This document shows, in pieces, positions 34,578-43,222 of a stretch of DNA of 64,000 bases; the first letter of the stretch is position 1; every line of letters begins with the position of its first letter. A program made the translations under genes and the position numbers. The notes under the pieces are model-generated. The model had not been told where the DNA came from, ran no database searches, and was given only the letters and a program-made list of their open reading frames with translations. Location of the stretch: positions 1,612,001 to 1,676,000 of the forward strand of contig NZ_OY782870.1 in assembly GCF_963678545.1 (NCBI RefSeq), written 5' to 3'. Source of the stretch: an uncultured Methanomethylovorans sp. (GTDB lineage Archaea; Halobacteriota; Methanosarcinia; Methanosarcinales; Methanosarcinaceae).

Positions 34578-35291
34578 ATGAGACCCATATTGACTTTCAT
34601 TATGATGCTGTTGCTAATATTTCCAGTATCAGCAGTCTATGAAACTGAATACACTCCTGCTGAAAGTAATATTGAACTTGTAGCTCTTGAAAATGCACAA
34701 GAGTTCAGTGTCAGCATCAATGATGAAGTTACTCATACCTTTTTGTGGAAACTGGACGGTACCACGGTACTAAGCGAAGTCGGTACTAATAGCACCTACA
34801 CTTATCCTGCTTCTCCATACGGGAAAGATGTGCTAACTGTGACTATCAATGGCAACGTTCATACATGGTATATCAGCAACGGTCTCAACACAACCAAGGC
34901 AACAAAGTCAATGACTAATATGAAAAATGTGACTTTGACCTACAAGTCTGTTGATGAGTATCCTGGATTTAACAAACTAATGGCTGTGGATGAGAACAAT
35001 ACTACTGCAGTGATTGAGGCTTTCCTCATGCCAATAAATAGCTATTGGACAACAGATAGTGCCCCAGGTGCTTGGTTCTATGCACTCCTCGTAATCTTGA
35101 CTGTTGGTATTACTTACATCAAAACCAAGACGCTCGAAACTACCAGCCTTGTACTTCTTATCTTGGCACTGATGGTAGCTGTCCCTGCTACTGCAGGCAC
35201 ATTCGTTGTACCAACTGCAATGTTGTATCTGATGTACATGTGTGTAGTTTTGGGAATCGCAGGAATATTTGGTAGCTTGTTCATGGAGTGA
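34578..35291 (+). CDS. Second exported, membrane-anchored surface protein
   Basis: 237 residues, ATG 34578. A signal peptide (PILTFIMMLLLIFPVSAV) precedes an Ig-like beta domain: FSVSINDEVTHTFLWKLDGT and YGKDVLTVTINGNVHTWYI, a pattern also seen in S-layer-associated domains of Methanosarcinales. Two or three C-terminal membrane helices follow from about residue 163. It could be the partner of the LamG protein in a two-protein surface complex. Confidence 0.65.
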   Translation: MRPILTFIMMLLLIFPVSAVYETEYTPAESNIELVALENAQEFSVSINDEVTHTFLWKLDGTTVLSEVGTNSTYTYPASPYGKDVLTVTINGNVHTWYISNGLNTTKATKSMTNMKNVTLTYKSVDEYPGFNKLMAVDENNTTAVIEAFLMPINSYWTTDSAPGAWFYALLVILTVGITYIKTKTLETTSLVLLILALMVAVPATAGTFVVPTAMLYLMYMCVVLGIAGIFGSLFME

Positions 35292-35296
35292 GTTCT

Positions 35297-35440
35297 ATGA
35301 GAGTTGAGAAGTGTAACGGTAAGGGGTTCAAAGAAGGAGAATCACTGTTCTCTGACACTAAATTCATGGTCTTCGATGAGAAAAATAATAAGATTTTCAA
35401 GAAGGCAAGTATGGAATTGTTAGAACTGAAGTTCAGGTGA
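35297..35440 (+). CDS. 47-residue soluble protein
   Basis: ATG 35297 after GGAGTGAG; stop TGA 35438-35440 lies 5 bases before the next ATG. Product starts MRVEKCNGKGFKEGESLF and is hydrophilic with one cysteine. Spacing and ribosome site support translation. Confidence 0.55.
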   Translation: MRVEKCNGKGFKEGESLFSDTKFMVFDEKNNKIFKKASMELLELKFR

Positions 35441-35445
35441 ATACC

Positions 35446-35913
35446 ATGGGAATATTCGGAGATGTTTCAAAAAAATTGAGAGATACAGTTGATGAGACTG
35501 TAGCACAGAAGAAGGCCGAAATTGCAGCCAGGAAGAAGTTATCTGAGATCGATAAGAACAAGAAGATCAATACAAAGGCAAAGTCATACACGAGAAAAGG
35601 CCTTTCAGTTGATGAAGCTAGAGCCCTTGCAAAGGCTGATGTAGGGAAGGAAAAAGCTGCAGAGCGTTCTAAAAAACTCGGTGAGTCTATGAAGGGGCTT
35701 GAGTCCTCACTTGGCTCTTCTATGGGTTCAAAGGGTAATTTTGGCAGTATGCAAGATGTGCCCAAGAAAACACCTAAGAAAAAGAACTCAAAGGCTTCGC
35801 CTGGAAAAAGTATAACAATTAACATAAGTGAACCAAAGAAGACTACTCGGAAAAATCTAAAAAGGAAAAGTAGCGGCAATGAATCTGACTACATGTCTAT
35901 ATTCCGTAATTAG
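35446..35913 (+). CDS. Basic coiled-coil protein, 155 residues
   Basis: ATG 35446 (GTG 35437 possible). The N-terminal 90 residues are helical and charged (KLRDTVDETVAQKKAEIAAR, VGKEKAAERSKKLGESM); the C-terminal part is lysine- and serine-rich (KKTPKKKNSKAS, TTRKNLKRKSSG). Strong positive charge suggests nucleic-acid binding, for example condensing a genome. It overlaps the peptidase gene by 35 bases. Confidence 0.55.
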   Translation: MGIFGDVSKKLRDTVDETVAQKKAEIAARKKLSEIDKNKKINTKAKSYTRKGLSVDEARALAKADVGKEKAAERSKKLGESMKGLESSLGSSMGSKGNFGSMQDVPKKTPKKKNSKASPGKSITINISEPKKTTRKNLKRKSSGNESDYMSIFRN

Positions 35914-36259
35914 TCTGATCTTGCTGTATGCTGTTTATCTGGATGTTAAGGATAGACGAGTTCCTAATATGGTATGGGTGGCAATGGCTTCCGTCACTCT
36001 ACCTTTTTGGACGTTTGATACTACCTTTGCAGTGGTGATGATCTCTTTGGTCCTCTACTTTACAGAAACAATAGGGGCGGCTGATGCTAAATGTTTCATG
36101 GTACTCTCTTTATCAGTAAATGCTCTTGTGATCATACTGGTATCGTTTTTGTTATTTCCCCTGTTCATTCCGGCTCGTAAATGGGGTGGTCATCAAACAT
36201 ACCCATTTTTGCTACCCTTAACTACTGCAGCAATACTGTGCTTTAGTCTTGGGTTGTAG
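35879..36259 (+). CDS. A24-type prepilin-peptidase-like membrane protease
   Basis: 126 residues with four membrane segments. The two catalytic aspartates of the type IV prepilin/preflagellin peptidase family are visible: D22 in YLDVKDRRVPN and D69 in GAADAK (family form GxGD or GGAD). Length is shorter than FlaK (about 230), close to the minimal catalytic core. In archaea such enzymes cut class III signal peptides of pilins and archaellins. As the last gene of this operon it probably matures a cassette-encoded structural protein. ATG 35879 lies within the preceding gene. Confidence 0.72.
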   Translation: MNLTTCLYSVISLILLYAVYLDVKDRRVPNMVWVAMASVTLPFWTFDTTFAVVMISLVLYFTETIGAADAKCFMVLSLSVNALVIILVSFLLFPLFIPARKWGGHQTYPFLLPLTTAAILCFSLGL

Positions 36260-36344
36260 GGATAGAAATAAATGTAAAAAGAGTCATAGATCGATATGTC
36301 TGTGACTTGAATGAGAAGGACGTATCAACCAAAAGTTATATACA

Positions 36345-37478
36345 CTTCACGATATAATACCCTCCATCTATTTGGGAGTCCCTAATTCGGACATGGCGCT
36401 GGCAGTACTTCCGGGACATCAGTTACTGCTCGATGGCAGAGGACCAGAAGCTATACGGCTTTCAGCCCTAGGAAGTGCAGGTTCTGTAATCACATCCATC
36501 ATCCTGCTTTTGCCATTTGGCTTCCTGTTATACACAATATATCCACTTATACAAGACTACATTGGTTGGATGCTGCTCTTCATAGCTTTCCTGATGATCG
36601 TAACTGAAAAAGGAGAGTATGTACCTGGACAGGGATCTCTTACTCGCTACAGATACAAATTTTATGCACTTTTGGTATTCGTGATGAGCGGTCTGTTAGG
36701 AATCTTTGCTTTTGGAAAAGAGAACATGGCTAACTCTTTGTTCGAATCAGGTAGCCCGTCGATACTACTTCCACTGTTAAGCGGCCTATTTGGTGCTTCC
36801 CAACTAATAATAAGCCTCACAACCAGTTCAGTAATACCAGCCCAGCGCACTTCCTTAATCAGCCTGCCTGCTAACAGGATAATAAAAGGAATTGCCTCCG
36901 GAAGCATTGCAGGTTCTTTTGTAGCATGGTTGCCGGGAGTATCATCTTCTGTAGCTACATTGCTGGCAGAACAATTCAGCAGGATACGTGGCAAACAAAA
37001 GTCTGATAAAACCAGTATATCCGAAGATCCCCTGGATGAAGCTAGAGAATTCATCATTTCAGTATCTGGTGTAAATACTGCTAACGCTGTTTTTGGCCTG
37101 TTTGTTTTTTTCTTCATTGGAAGAGCACGTAACGGAGCAATAGTGGCAATATCCTCGTTATTGGACCAATCAGCAATAGACATACCCTTTATCCTTATTC
37201 TATTATGTGTGGTGATCCTTGCCTCGATATTTTCCTACTATTCCACTATCAAAATTGGAAATATCATTCACCTGTTAATGGCGAAAATTAACTACAGGAA
37301 ATTAAGCATTGCGGTACTGGCAGGTCTTGTAGTGATGGTCACCATATTCACAGGGATGTTTGGCATTGTAATATTCTTTATGGCAACATCCATAGGATTG
37401 CTACCATCTTTCATGAATGTAAGAAAAAGTAATGCAATGGGCGTGATCTTACTGCCTATTATTCTGTATTTTTTATGA
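36345..37478 (+). pseudogene. TctA/DUF112-type permease lacking its 5' end
   Basis: The family signature IPSIYLGVPNSDMALAVLPG starts at the very beginning of the recognisable frame, yet in intact members it lies some 70-80 residues in. About 378 residues and eight or so membrane helices remain, through to TGA 37478. Codons upstream of 36345 belong to unrelated sequence and a stop is at 36312. A TTG at 36372 could start a shortened protein without a good ribosome site. Probably inactive, truncated where the virus-like cassette joins. Confidence 0.75.
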
Positions 37479-37545
37479 AACACTGCAAAGATAAGATATT
37501 TTCGGCTCGAAAACCATTTTATGTTATTGAAACAAATATAAAACC

Positions 37546-38112
37546 ATGAAACAATCGATTGGAGCAAAGACACTCGCGTTCCCGACACCAACATGGGTTG
37601 TCGGTACATATGACATGAATGGAAAGCCAAATGCCATGACTGCAGCCTGGGCCGGAATCTGCTGTTCTACCCCTCCCTGTATCAGTGTATCGTTAAGAAA
37701 GGCTACATACAGCTATGCCGGTATCATAGAAAATAAAGCATTTACCGTAAGTATCCCTTCAGAAGATTATGTAAAAGAAGCCGATTACTTTGGCCTTGCA
37801 AGTGGAAGGGATGAAGATAAATTCAAGGCAACCTGTCTGACCCCAGTAAGGAGTGAGCTTGTACCTGCTCCCTATGTAGGAGAGTTTCCATTCGTTCTCG
37901 AATGCAAACTGCTTCATACTCTTGAAATAGGGCTTCACACCCTGTTTGTAGGAGAAATAGTTGATGTCAAAGCAGAAGAATCCGTACTTGATAAAAACGG
38001 AAATCCTGATATCGAGAAAATCCGACCTATTATATATGGGACAGGAAACAGGAGCTACTACGGTATTGGATGTAATCTTGGAAAAGCTTTCACGATAGGG
38101 AAAGAACGCTGA
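37546..38112 (+). CDS. Flavin reductase-like domain protein (flavoredoxin type)
   Basis: 188 residues beginning [20 protein letters not shown], with FMN-binding family motifs [20 protein letters not shown], a central [20 protein letters not shown] and C-terminal [15 protein letters not shown]. Proteins of this family bind FMN and reduce it or transfer electrons; in methanogens they are often called flavoredoxin. Two adjacent cysteines (CCS) near residue 44 could serve in redox. Single gene, with no evident operon. Confidence 0.85.
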   Translation: MKQSIGAKTLAFPTPTWVVGTYDMNGKPNAMTAAWAGICCSTPPCISVSLRKATYSYAGIIENKAFTVSIPSEDYVKEADYFGLASGRDEDKFKATCLTPVRSELVPAPYVGEFPFVLECKLLHTLEIGLHTLFVGEIVDVKAEESVLDKNGNPDIEKIRPIIYGTGNRSYYGIGCNLGKAFTIGKER

Positions 38113-38252
38113 ATGATAAAAAAGCGAGGAGATTAAGGCTCTAGATAATTCCTCTATTTTCAGGTAAGGATTCAAGTGAACAATTTTTTGAATCTACTGT
38201 AAGATATGGATGTGAATAACTATTTTAGCCAATTGATGTTGATTATTATAGG

Positions 38253-38266
38253 TTTTCTACAGAGCC
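38253..38266 (-). repeat. Single terminal repeat of the 4027-5026 IS family
   Basis: TTTTCTACAGAGCC matches the outer 14 bases of the right end of the complete IS with one difference. A weak opposite end (GGCTCT) at about 38136 could make this a decayed short element. Confidence 0.45.
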
Positions 38267-38281
38267 AAAAAAGAGGTCTGA

Positions 38282-39496
38282 TCACTCATACCTCAAAGCG
38301 TCCACAGGTTTCATCCTCGATGCATTGTAAGCAGGCACCAGACCTGAGACAACACCTATAAAGACAGCAATGGATATCCCTAGAAGTATCAGGTAAGGCG
38401 CAACTGTCATCCCGGAAATCCCCATTGCTGGCCCCATGACAGATGTTAGTATAATGCTCAATAAGATGCCGATAACACCTCCTACGAAACCCACCATTGC
38501 CGAGTTGAAAAGGAATATCATCAATATGTCCTTGTTCGTGGCCCCGATAGCCTTCATAGTACCTATTTCCCTTGTCTTTTCCATCACTGACGTGAACATT
38601 GTATTAGCAATGCCTACCGAACCTACAATCAGAGAAACACCGGCTATAGCTCCTAGGAAAAGGCTTATGGATGACATCATTGCAGTGACAGATTCAGCCC
38701 TTGATAGTGAGTCCGAAACAGTAAAGTCCTTTTCCTTATCATTCATCACATGCCTTGAAATCATGAGTTTTGTTTCAATTTCTTGTTTTACCGTCGCGAC
38801 GTTATCTACACTATTAACTTTTACAACGATCGAATCGTAAACATCGGGCGTAGAATCCTGTATAACTCCAACCGCTGCGTCTATAGGCATAATAACAGCA
38901 TTATCATTTTCACCTGATGCAAGTATACCCACTACTCTTACAGATTTTCCATTGACTGTAATGATCCGGTTCAGGCCGATCTGATTATCATACATTTCGT
39001 TGGCAACCTTGTAACCTATGACTGCAATGTAAAGATATGTTGGTTCAAGCAGCCTGCCTGATTCCATGTTATATGTGACCGTATACTGCCATACCTGAGG
39101 GTCAACACCATTTATAGAAAGAGTTGCGGACTTGCCCATATAGGATACAGACTCCCTTCCTGATATCTGCCCATAGATATAGTCAATATTATCAATCAGT
39201 TTAATGGCTCTGATATCCTTTTTAGTGAGTTCGGCATCTTTTGAGGAGGTACTACCACTCATATCTCGTGGTCCCATTACTGAAGATGCTTTAGTATAAC
39301 CCGGGGTGATGGTGACGGATGTCAGATCCATGTCCGCAAGACGGCTTTGCAGGTCTGCCGACATACTGTTACTGAGAGACATGATGGTTACTACCGCACC
39401 TACTCCTATAACTATCCCTATAATGGTAAGCCAGCTACGTATCTTACTATGAAACAGAATGCTAATGGCCATTTTGAGATAGCTGCTATTCCTCAT
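38282..39496 (-). CDS. ABC export permease, MacB/FtsX family
   Basis: 404 residues. One N-terminal helix (IRSWLTIIGIVIGVGAVVTI) with the MacB signature SLSNSMSADLQSRL, a large exterior domain (about 45-270), and three C-terminal helices with the coupling segment EKTREIGTMKAIGATNKDI. Such permeases pair with LolD/MacB ATPases to move peptides or lipoproteins or to exert force on envelope partners. It starts two bases after the exoprotein gene; the ATPase gene is at 40852-41589. All three form one operon read leftward. Confidence 0.88.
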   Translation of the reverse strand: MRNSSYLKMAISILFHSKIRSWLTIIGIVIGVGAVVTIMSLSNSMSADLQSRLADMDLTSVTITPGYTKASSVMGPRDMSGSTSSKDAELTKKDIRAIKLIDNIDYIYGQISGRESVSYMGKSATLSINGVDPQVWQYTVTYNMESGRLLEPTYLYIAVIGYKVANEMYDNQIGLNRIITVNGKSVRVVGILASGENDNAVIMPIDAAVGVIQDSTPDVYDSIVVKVNSVDNVATVKQEIETKLMISRHVMNDKEKDFTVSDSLSRAESVTAMMSSISLFLGAIAGVSLIVGSVGIANTMFTSVMEKTREIGTMKAIGATNKDILMIFLFNSAMVGFVGGVIGILLSIILTSVMGPAMGISGMTVAPYLILLGISIAVFIGVVSGLVPAYNASRMKPVDALRYE

Positions 39497-39498
39497 TA

Positions 39499-40839
39499 CT
39501 AGTTACCCTCTTTCTTTTTCCTGTAAGCAAGCGATTCCAATTTCTGGATAATGGCTGGATTCTCACCGTTCTTTCTTCTATAGTACACAACATATCCTGC
39601 TCCAATAATTGCTATCAACAGGACAATGTACAGATAGTTCGAACTAGATGTACTCTGGTTTCGTGCGCCAGAGTAACTTGCCGCAGTTGTTGCCGTGCTG
39701 TTCTGCGAGATATGAACAAATTTCTCTATTCTGTCCCTCTGACCCATGGAATCTGTATACTGTATCAAGACTTTAAGGTCATAGTTAGTACTTGCAGTTG
39801 TGGATGCTGCCGAAACCAGAGAACTATTCCCAACTAGTCTACTGCTATAGCGGGATAAATTTCCAGTTCCCTGTTGTGAAACAGCGAATGACGCAATTGT
39901 ATAGTCACCTTTTTCCAGGTTGCCCACTATGGAAGAGGAACTGCCTGATACAGTATAACCAGCCTGTTCCGGAATGGATACTTTCACTGAATATGCTTCA
40001 TTATTGCCCACATTAGCTACGGAGAGCGAGGTCTCTCCATTCGACGATTCTGAGAATGCTACGTCGAAATCGGTCTTACAACCCACGAACAAACCCGCTG
40101 TCGTTGAAATTGTAGTGATATTGGAATTATAATCCTCTGCCTTAAGCGTGATATCCAGCTGGTAAAGACCTGGATTGGCATTTATATTAGCCATTACAAT
40201 ATAACTAACAGTTACAGACTGATTGGCTGCTAGATAGCTTATGTACTTGGTGTTATCAGAGTACACCGGTAAAATTGTACCAGTGGGATCTACCCAGGAT
40301 ATCTGCATGTTCTTCAAGGGTGAACTCCCAGTGTTTGTGACGAGGAAATCAAGCTGCTCCTCGGTTGCAAAGTCTATATTGGATTTGCTGATCGCCACGA
40401 TTTGAGCATACTCCTTGCCCCTTACTTCAATATTCAGTTTAGTGGTTATAGTTGTACCTGTTGAATCCGTTGTAACGATATCCAGCTTATACGTACCTTC
40501 TGGAGCATCACTGGCCACTTTCAATCTCAACTTCACTGTTGCAGCATCACTTATATCCTGCCTGGCATTTAGGTAGGATATGGTCTTGCTAAGTGATTCG
40601 CCATCCACTTGCGAAAAAGGATATTCAGGCTGTGCGGTTACAACTATACTCTCAAGATTCTTATTCCCATAGTTCTGCACACTAAGAGTCAATTAGAAGC
40701 TCTCACCGGGTCTTGCAGGGTTGGGAGTTTCGCTTATAATCTCAATATTCATCGCAGAGGCGTTCACATAGGTTGCAGCAGAAGCATGTGCAATGGGGAG
40801 TAACATCAAGAGTATAACAATCAGTAACATCTTTTTCAT
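39499..40839 (-). pseudogene. Exported COG1361-type repeat protein interrupted by in-frame TAA
   Basis: The natural start is ATG 40839: MKKMLLIVILLMLLPIAHAS signal peptide, then the domain NPARPGESF, then TAA at 40693-40695, then TTG and uninterrupted frame for 397 residues. The rest has two or three immunoglobulin-like alpha-galactosidase-NEW3 type domains (ESIVVTAQPEYPFSQVDGES, TNTGSSPLKNMQISW), a linker and a C-terminal membrane helix (YLYIVLLIAIIGAGYVVYY). It is the usual exoprotein partner of MacB-like exporters in methanogens. Either a nonsense mutation, a readthrough site, or reinitiation at TTG 40692 (GGTGAG lies upstream). Confidence 0.75.
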
Positions 40840-40851
40840 AGTATGATCATC

Positions 40852-41589
40852 TCAGTTGTTTTGTCTTTCTTCTATAGATTCCACCATTCCGTCCTTGATA
40901 TGAACAACTCTTTCAGCATATCTGACCAGGGTCACATCATGTGTCACGATGATTATTGTTTTACCTTCTTTTTTGTGCAGATTATATAAAAAATCAAGGA
41001 TATATGCTCCTGTTTTGCTGTCAAGGTTACCTGTAGGTTCATCAGCTAGTATTATATCAGGGTTTACGGCTAATGATCTGGCAATGGCGACCCTCTGTCT
41101 TTGACCACCTGATAACTGGGATGGCATATTACGAGCTTTATCGGATAATCCCACCAGATCCAATAATTCAGTAGCCTTCTTTTTAGCAATAGAAGGATCT
41201 ACATTCTGGAACTCAAGAGGAAGCATAACATTTTCAAGAGTGTTTAGTGTGGGTATCAAGTTAAACTGCTGGAAAATGAAACCTATCATTTTTCCCCTTA
41301 TAGTTGCCAATTCAGATTCTCCCAGATGCGAGATATCTTTCCCATTAAGAAACACGGTACCTTTACTTGGCATATCCAGACAGCCCAGAAGATTCATCAA
41401 AGTACTTTTCCCGCTGCCGCTGGGACCTAATATGACCACAAACTCACTTTTATTAATGTGCAGATCAACATTTTTCAATGCGGCAAATTCCGCTTCTCCC
41501 ATCTTGTAAATCTTCCATACATCTTCTAATTTGAGAAGAGGAGATAAATCAACATTTTTGGAAGGCGCTAGCAAAAAATTGTCAGACAT
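40852..41589 (-). CDS. ABC transporter ATPase, LolD/MacB family
   Basis: 245 residues with Walker A LGPSGSGKST, Q-loop FIFQQFNLIP, signature LSGGQRQRVAIARSL, Walker B IILADEPTGNLDS and the switch histidine in VTHDV. The 22-residue N-terminal extension is unusual but modest. ATG 41589 is preceded by AAGGAGACAAACTG. It powers the MacB/FtsX permease two genes downstream; 12 bases separate it from the exoprotein gene. Confidence 0.92.
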   Translation of the reverse strand: MSDNFLLAPSKNVDLSPLLKLEDVWKIYKMGEAEFAALKNVDLHINKSEFVVILGPSGSGKSTLMNLLGCLDMPSKGTVFLNGKDISHLGESELATIRGKMIGFIFQQFNLIPTLNTLENVMLPLEFQNVDPSIAKKKATELLDLVGLSDKARNMPSQLSGGQRQRVAIARSLAVNPDIILADEPTGNLDSKTGAYILDFLYNLHKKEGKTIIIVTHDVTLVRYAERVVHIKDGMVESIEERQNN

Positions 41590-42026
41590 CAGTTTGTCTC
41601 CTTATTTTATATCCTTTCGCTAAGAAGGAGATGAAGATGGACCTTTTTTGCATTATTTTACAGTTTTTTCATTATGTTCCACAGTAATAAATTGAAATGC
41701 CCTCTATGAAGGACATTGCAGTTCTTAAAACCATGTTTTTTGCCCAAGTTCTTTCCCCTATAATTCATAGTTGTATTAGTAGTTAAATGAGTACCCCCTT
41801 CAGTGAGGCCTCCTCAGGAAAAAAAGATGCCTCCTTTTCATCTCCATCGTGTATTTTGCCACATATCGGGGATTTGGAGATGGCTTTGTTGGATGGTACC
41901 TGTTATCTCTGTTTTGATGAAAGTTAATCTTCTCATTGTTAAAATAGAAGCTTTGTCGAAAACACTTGGCTCAAAACGATAACATTATGCTTCAAAAATC
42001 GCCCCATAGCATTTTAAGTTTCTCTC
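41590..42026. other. Upstream region of the ABC export operon
   Basis: No gene seen. The middle carries GC-richer patches with repeated GCCTCC (41809-41836), unlike the AT-rich flanks. The promoter for the leftward ABC operon should lie here. Confidence 0.45.
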
Positions 42027-42248
42027 TTGTTATACTTAGAAGGAGTGTTGGAATGTACCATGATACGAACAAGAGGAGTGGAAGGGAATATATTTATTGA
42101 TATGAACATCGGAGTTCGTCCGGACATATCTACTGTCGAATCGCATGCAATTGCCCACCACGTTGAAGACAAACTGAAACAGCATTTTGAGGGAATCTAT
42201 GATGTCGTCATACATATAGAACCAGCTACACTTGAGTCCGCTTCCTGA
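42027..42248 (+). pseudogene. Orphan C-terminal domain of a CDF-type cation efflux transporter
   Basis: The 73-codon frame reads LEGVLECTMIRTRGVEGNIF then IDMNIGVRPDISTVESHAIA and VVIHIEPA, the cytoplasmic dimerization domain of cation diffusion facilitators. The six membrane helices are absent upstream. ATG 42060 could start a free domain, but similarity extends before it, so a truncated gene is likelier. Confidence 0.65.
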
Positions 42249-42443
42249 ATGACAGAGAGCGGGGCAATTTGCATATTTTTTTCAGTTTCAATATATAGAA
42301 TTAACTTATACACTAGATTAATCGCCTCCAATCATAATAAAACTTAAATAGATTGGTCGGAATGTACCTGCAAAATCGATTATAAAATATTTTACTTGGG
42401 AAAAGATATTTTGTAATCCTTTTATATATAGAGGTATAAAGAG

Positions 42444-42842
42444 ATGAAACTAAGAATTGTCAGTTCCAAAGAAGAAATTGATACATTGAGTCCAAATGAA
42501 GAGATAGTGCACCTTGCATTCAGACCATCTAACACAGACATTCTCTCACTTATAATGAAATGTCCAAGGGTTAAAGCACTCCACATTCCAGGTTCTTATA
42601 TGAGAACAACATCCACCTCTGCAAAGATGTGCCTTAAAATGCAGGGTATTGAACTACTTGAGGGCGATGTCTGGGGTCACCGAAAGGACATCAATGAATA
42701 CTCCGAGGTATCCCCGAATGTGTACGACCGCATAAAGCAGTACCGTCTAAATGGAATGCAGGAAGAAGATATCGCTGATAAGATGATAAGAGAGACTCGC
42801 CTAAGTCCGGATTTCATCTCATTCCTTATTAAGAACAACTAA
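42444..42842 (+). CDS. DUF1699 family protein (second copy)
   Basis: 132 residues, MKLRIVSSKEEIDTLSPNEE at the start, colinear with the product of 17773-18171 and differing mainly by conservative changes (for example DIFSLIQKCP versus DILSLIMKCP). The perfect terminator hairpin follows. Reading frame is intact in spite of surrounding wreckage, suggesting selection. A TATA-like TTTTATATATAG lies 20 bases upstream. Confidence 0.85.
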   Translation: MKLRIVSSKEEIDTLSPNEEIVHLAFRPSNTDILSLIMKCPRVKALHIPGSYMRTTSTSAKMCLKMQGIELLEGDVWGHRKDINEYSEVSPNVYDRIKQYRLNGMQEEDIADKMIRETRLSPDFISFLIKNN

Positions 42843-42851
42843 TTCTGCAAG

Positions 42852-42877
42852 GTCGATCACAATTGATCGACTTTTTT
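42852..42877 (+). terminator. Hairpin-plus-T terminator after the second DUF1699 gene
   Basis: GTCGATCA, CAAT, TGATCGAC, then six T residues; identical stem and loop to 18181-18205. Confidence 0.75.
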
Positions 42878-42893
42878 CTCTTATTATGCTTTT

Positions 42894-42965
42894 TTCAGGG
42901 TAAGCCAGAATATACTACCTTTTCCTTCTTGATTGTCAGCTACCCATGTACGTTCGTTATGCAGA
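42894..42965 (-). pseudogene. C-terminal tail of a histidine kinase
   Basis: The minus frame reads NERTWVADNQEGKGSIFWLT then LKKA and stop, the last residues of a HATPase domain (pattern VESxxGKGSxFxFTLP). The rest of the kinase is missing here; a PAS-containing fragment on the same strand at 44105-44620 may be its N-terminal part. Confidence 0.65.
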
Positions 42966-42998
42966 TCTGACAAAACCAACGTTTAGGAGGCTAGGTTC

Positions 42999-43222
42999 CT
43001 GAACACTGATATTAAAAAACTGCTTTGGATGAATTGTTTTATTTTTTATTGTGTCAGTGGCTATTTAACCCAGATGATTCCACCATATTCAGGTTTTGCA
43101 TGGTCAGGAGTAATTGTTTTTGGAATCTTGCTTGTAATATACTATATCAGATGGGGGGGGAACTGCATGAAGCTTGTTGATTTACTGTTTTATACCATTG
43201 TCTTATCTTTTATAGTTCTCAC
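42999..43222 (+). pseudogene. Fused and truncated copy of the two small membrane genes
   Basis: It parallels 21513-21720: AGGAGG, CTG, then TDIKKLLWMNCFIFYCVSGY. A run of eight G residues (two more than in the first copy) puts the two genes in one frame (RWGGNCMKLVDLLFYTIVLS), and the IS at 43223 cuts the second after IVL. A translated fusion ending in IS-encoded EPVSKL is possible. Confidence 0.7.

Larger units (their letters stand above)
24780..36259. mobile_element. Virus-like or envelope-machine-like integrated cassette, about 11.5 kb
   Basis: Two minus-strand genes (ATPase and a small protein) diverge from fourteen tightly packed plus-strand genes across a shared promoter region at 26005-26132. 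Many plus-strand genes overlap or are a few bases apart. The contents are a P-loop ATPase with HTH, at least seven short membrane proteins, one very long repeat protein, two exported anchored surface proteins and an A24-type peptidase. No housekeeping gene interrupts it. The left neighbour is a permease pseudogene and the right neighbour a permease gene missing its 5' end. No integrase, replication gene or attachment repeat was found, so provirus, defective provirus or domesticated pilus/secretion system are all open. Confidence 0.6.

Noticed and set aside
24780-36259. Archaellum or adhesion pilus operon
   Set aside because: A prepilin peptidase is present, but there is no FlaI/GspE-type secretion ATPase, no FlaJ-type platform protein, and no protein with a standard class III signal and pilin tail.
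40690-40700. Pyrrolysine-type readthrough at the stop in the exoprotein gene
   Set aside because: The codon is TAA, not TAG, and the protein is not a methylamine methyltransferase.
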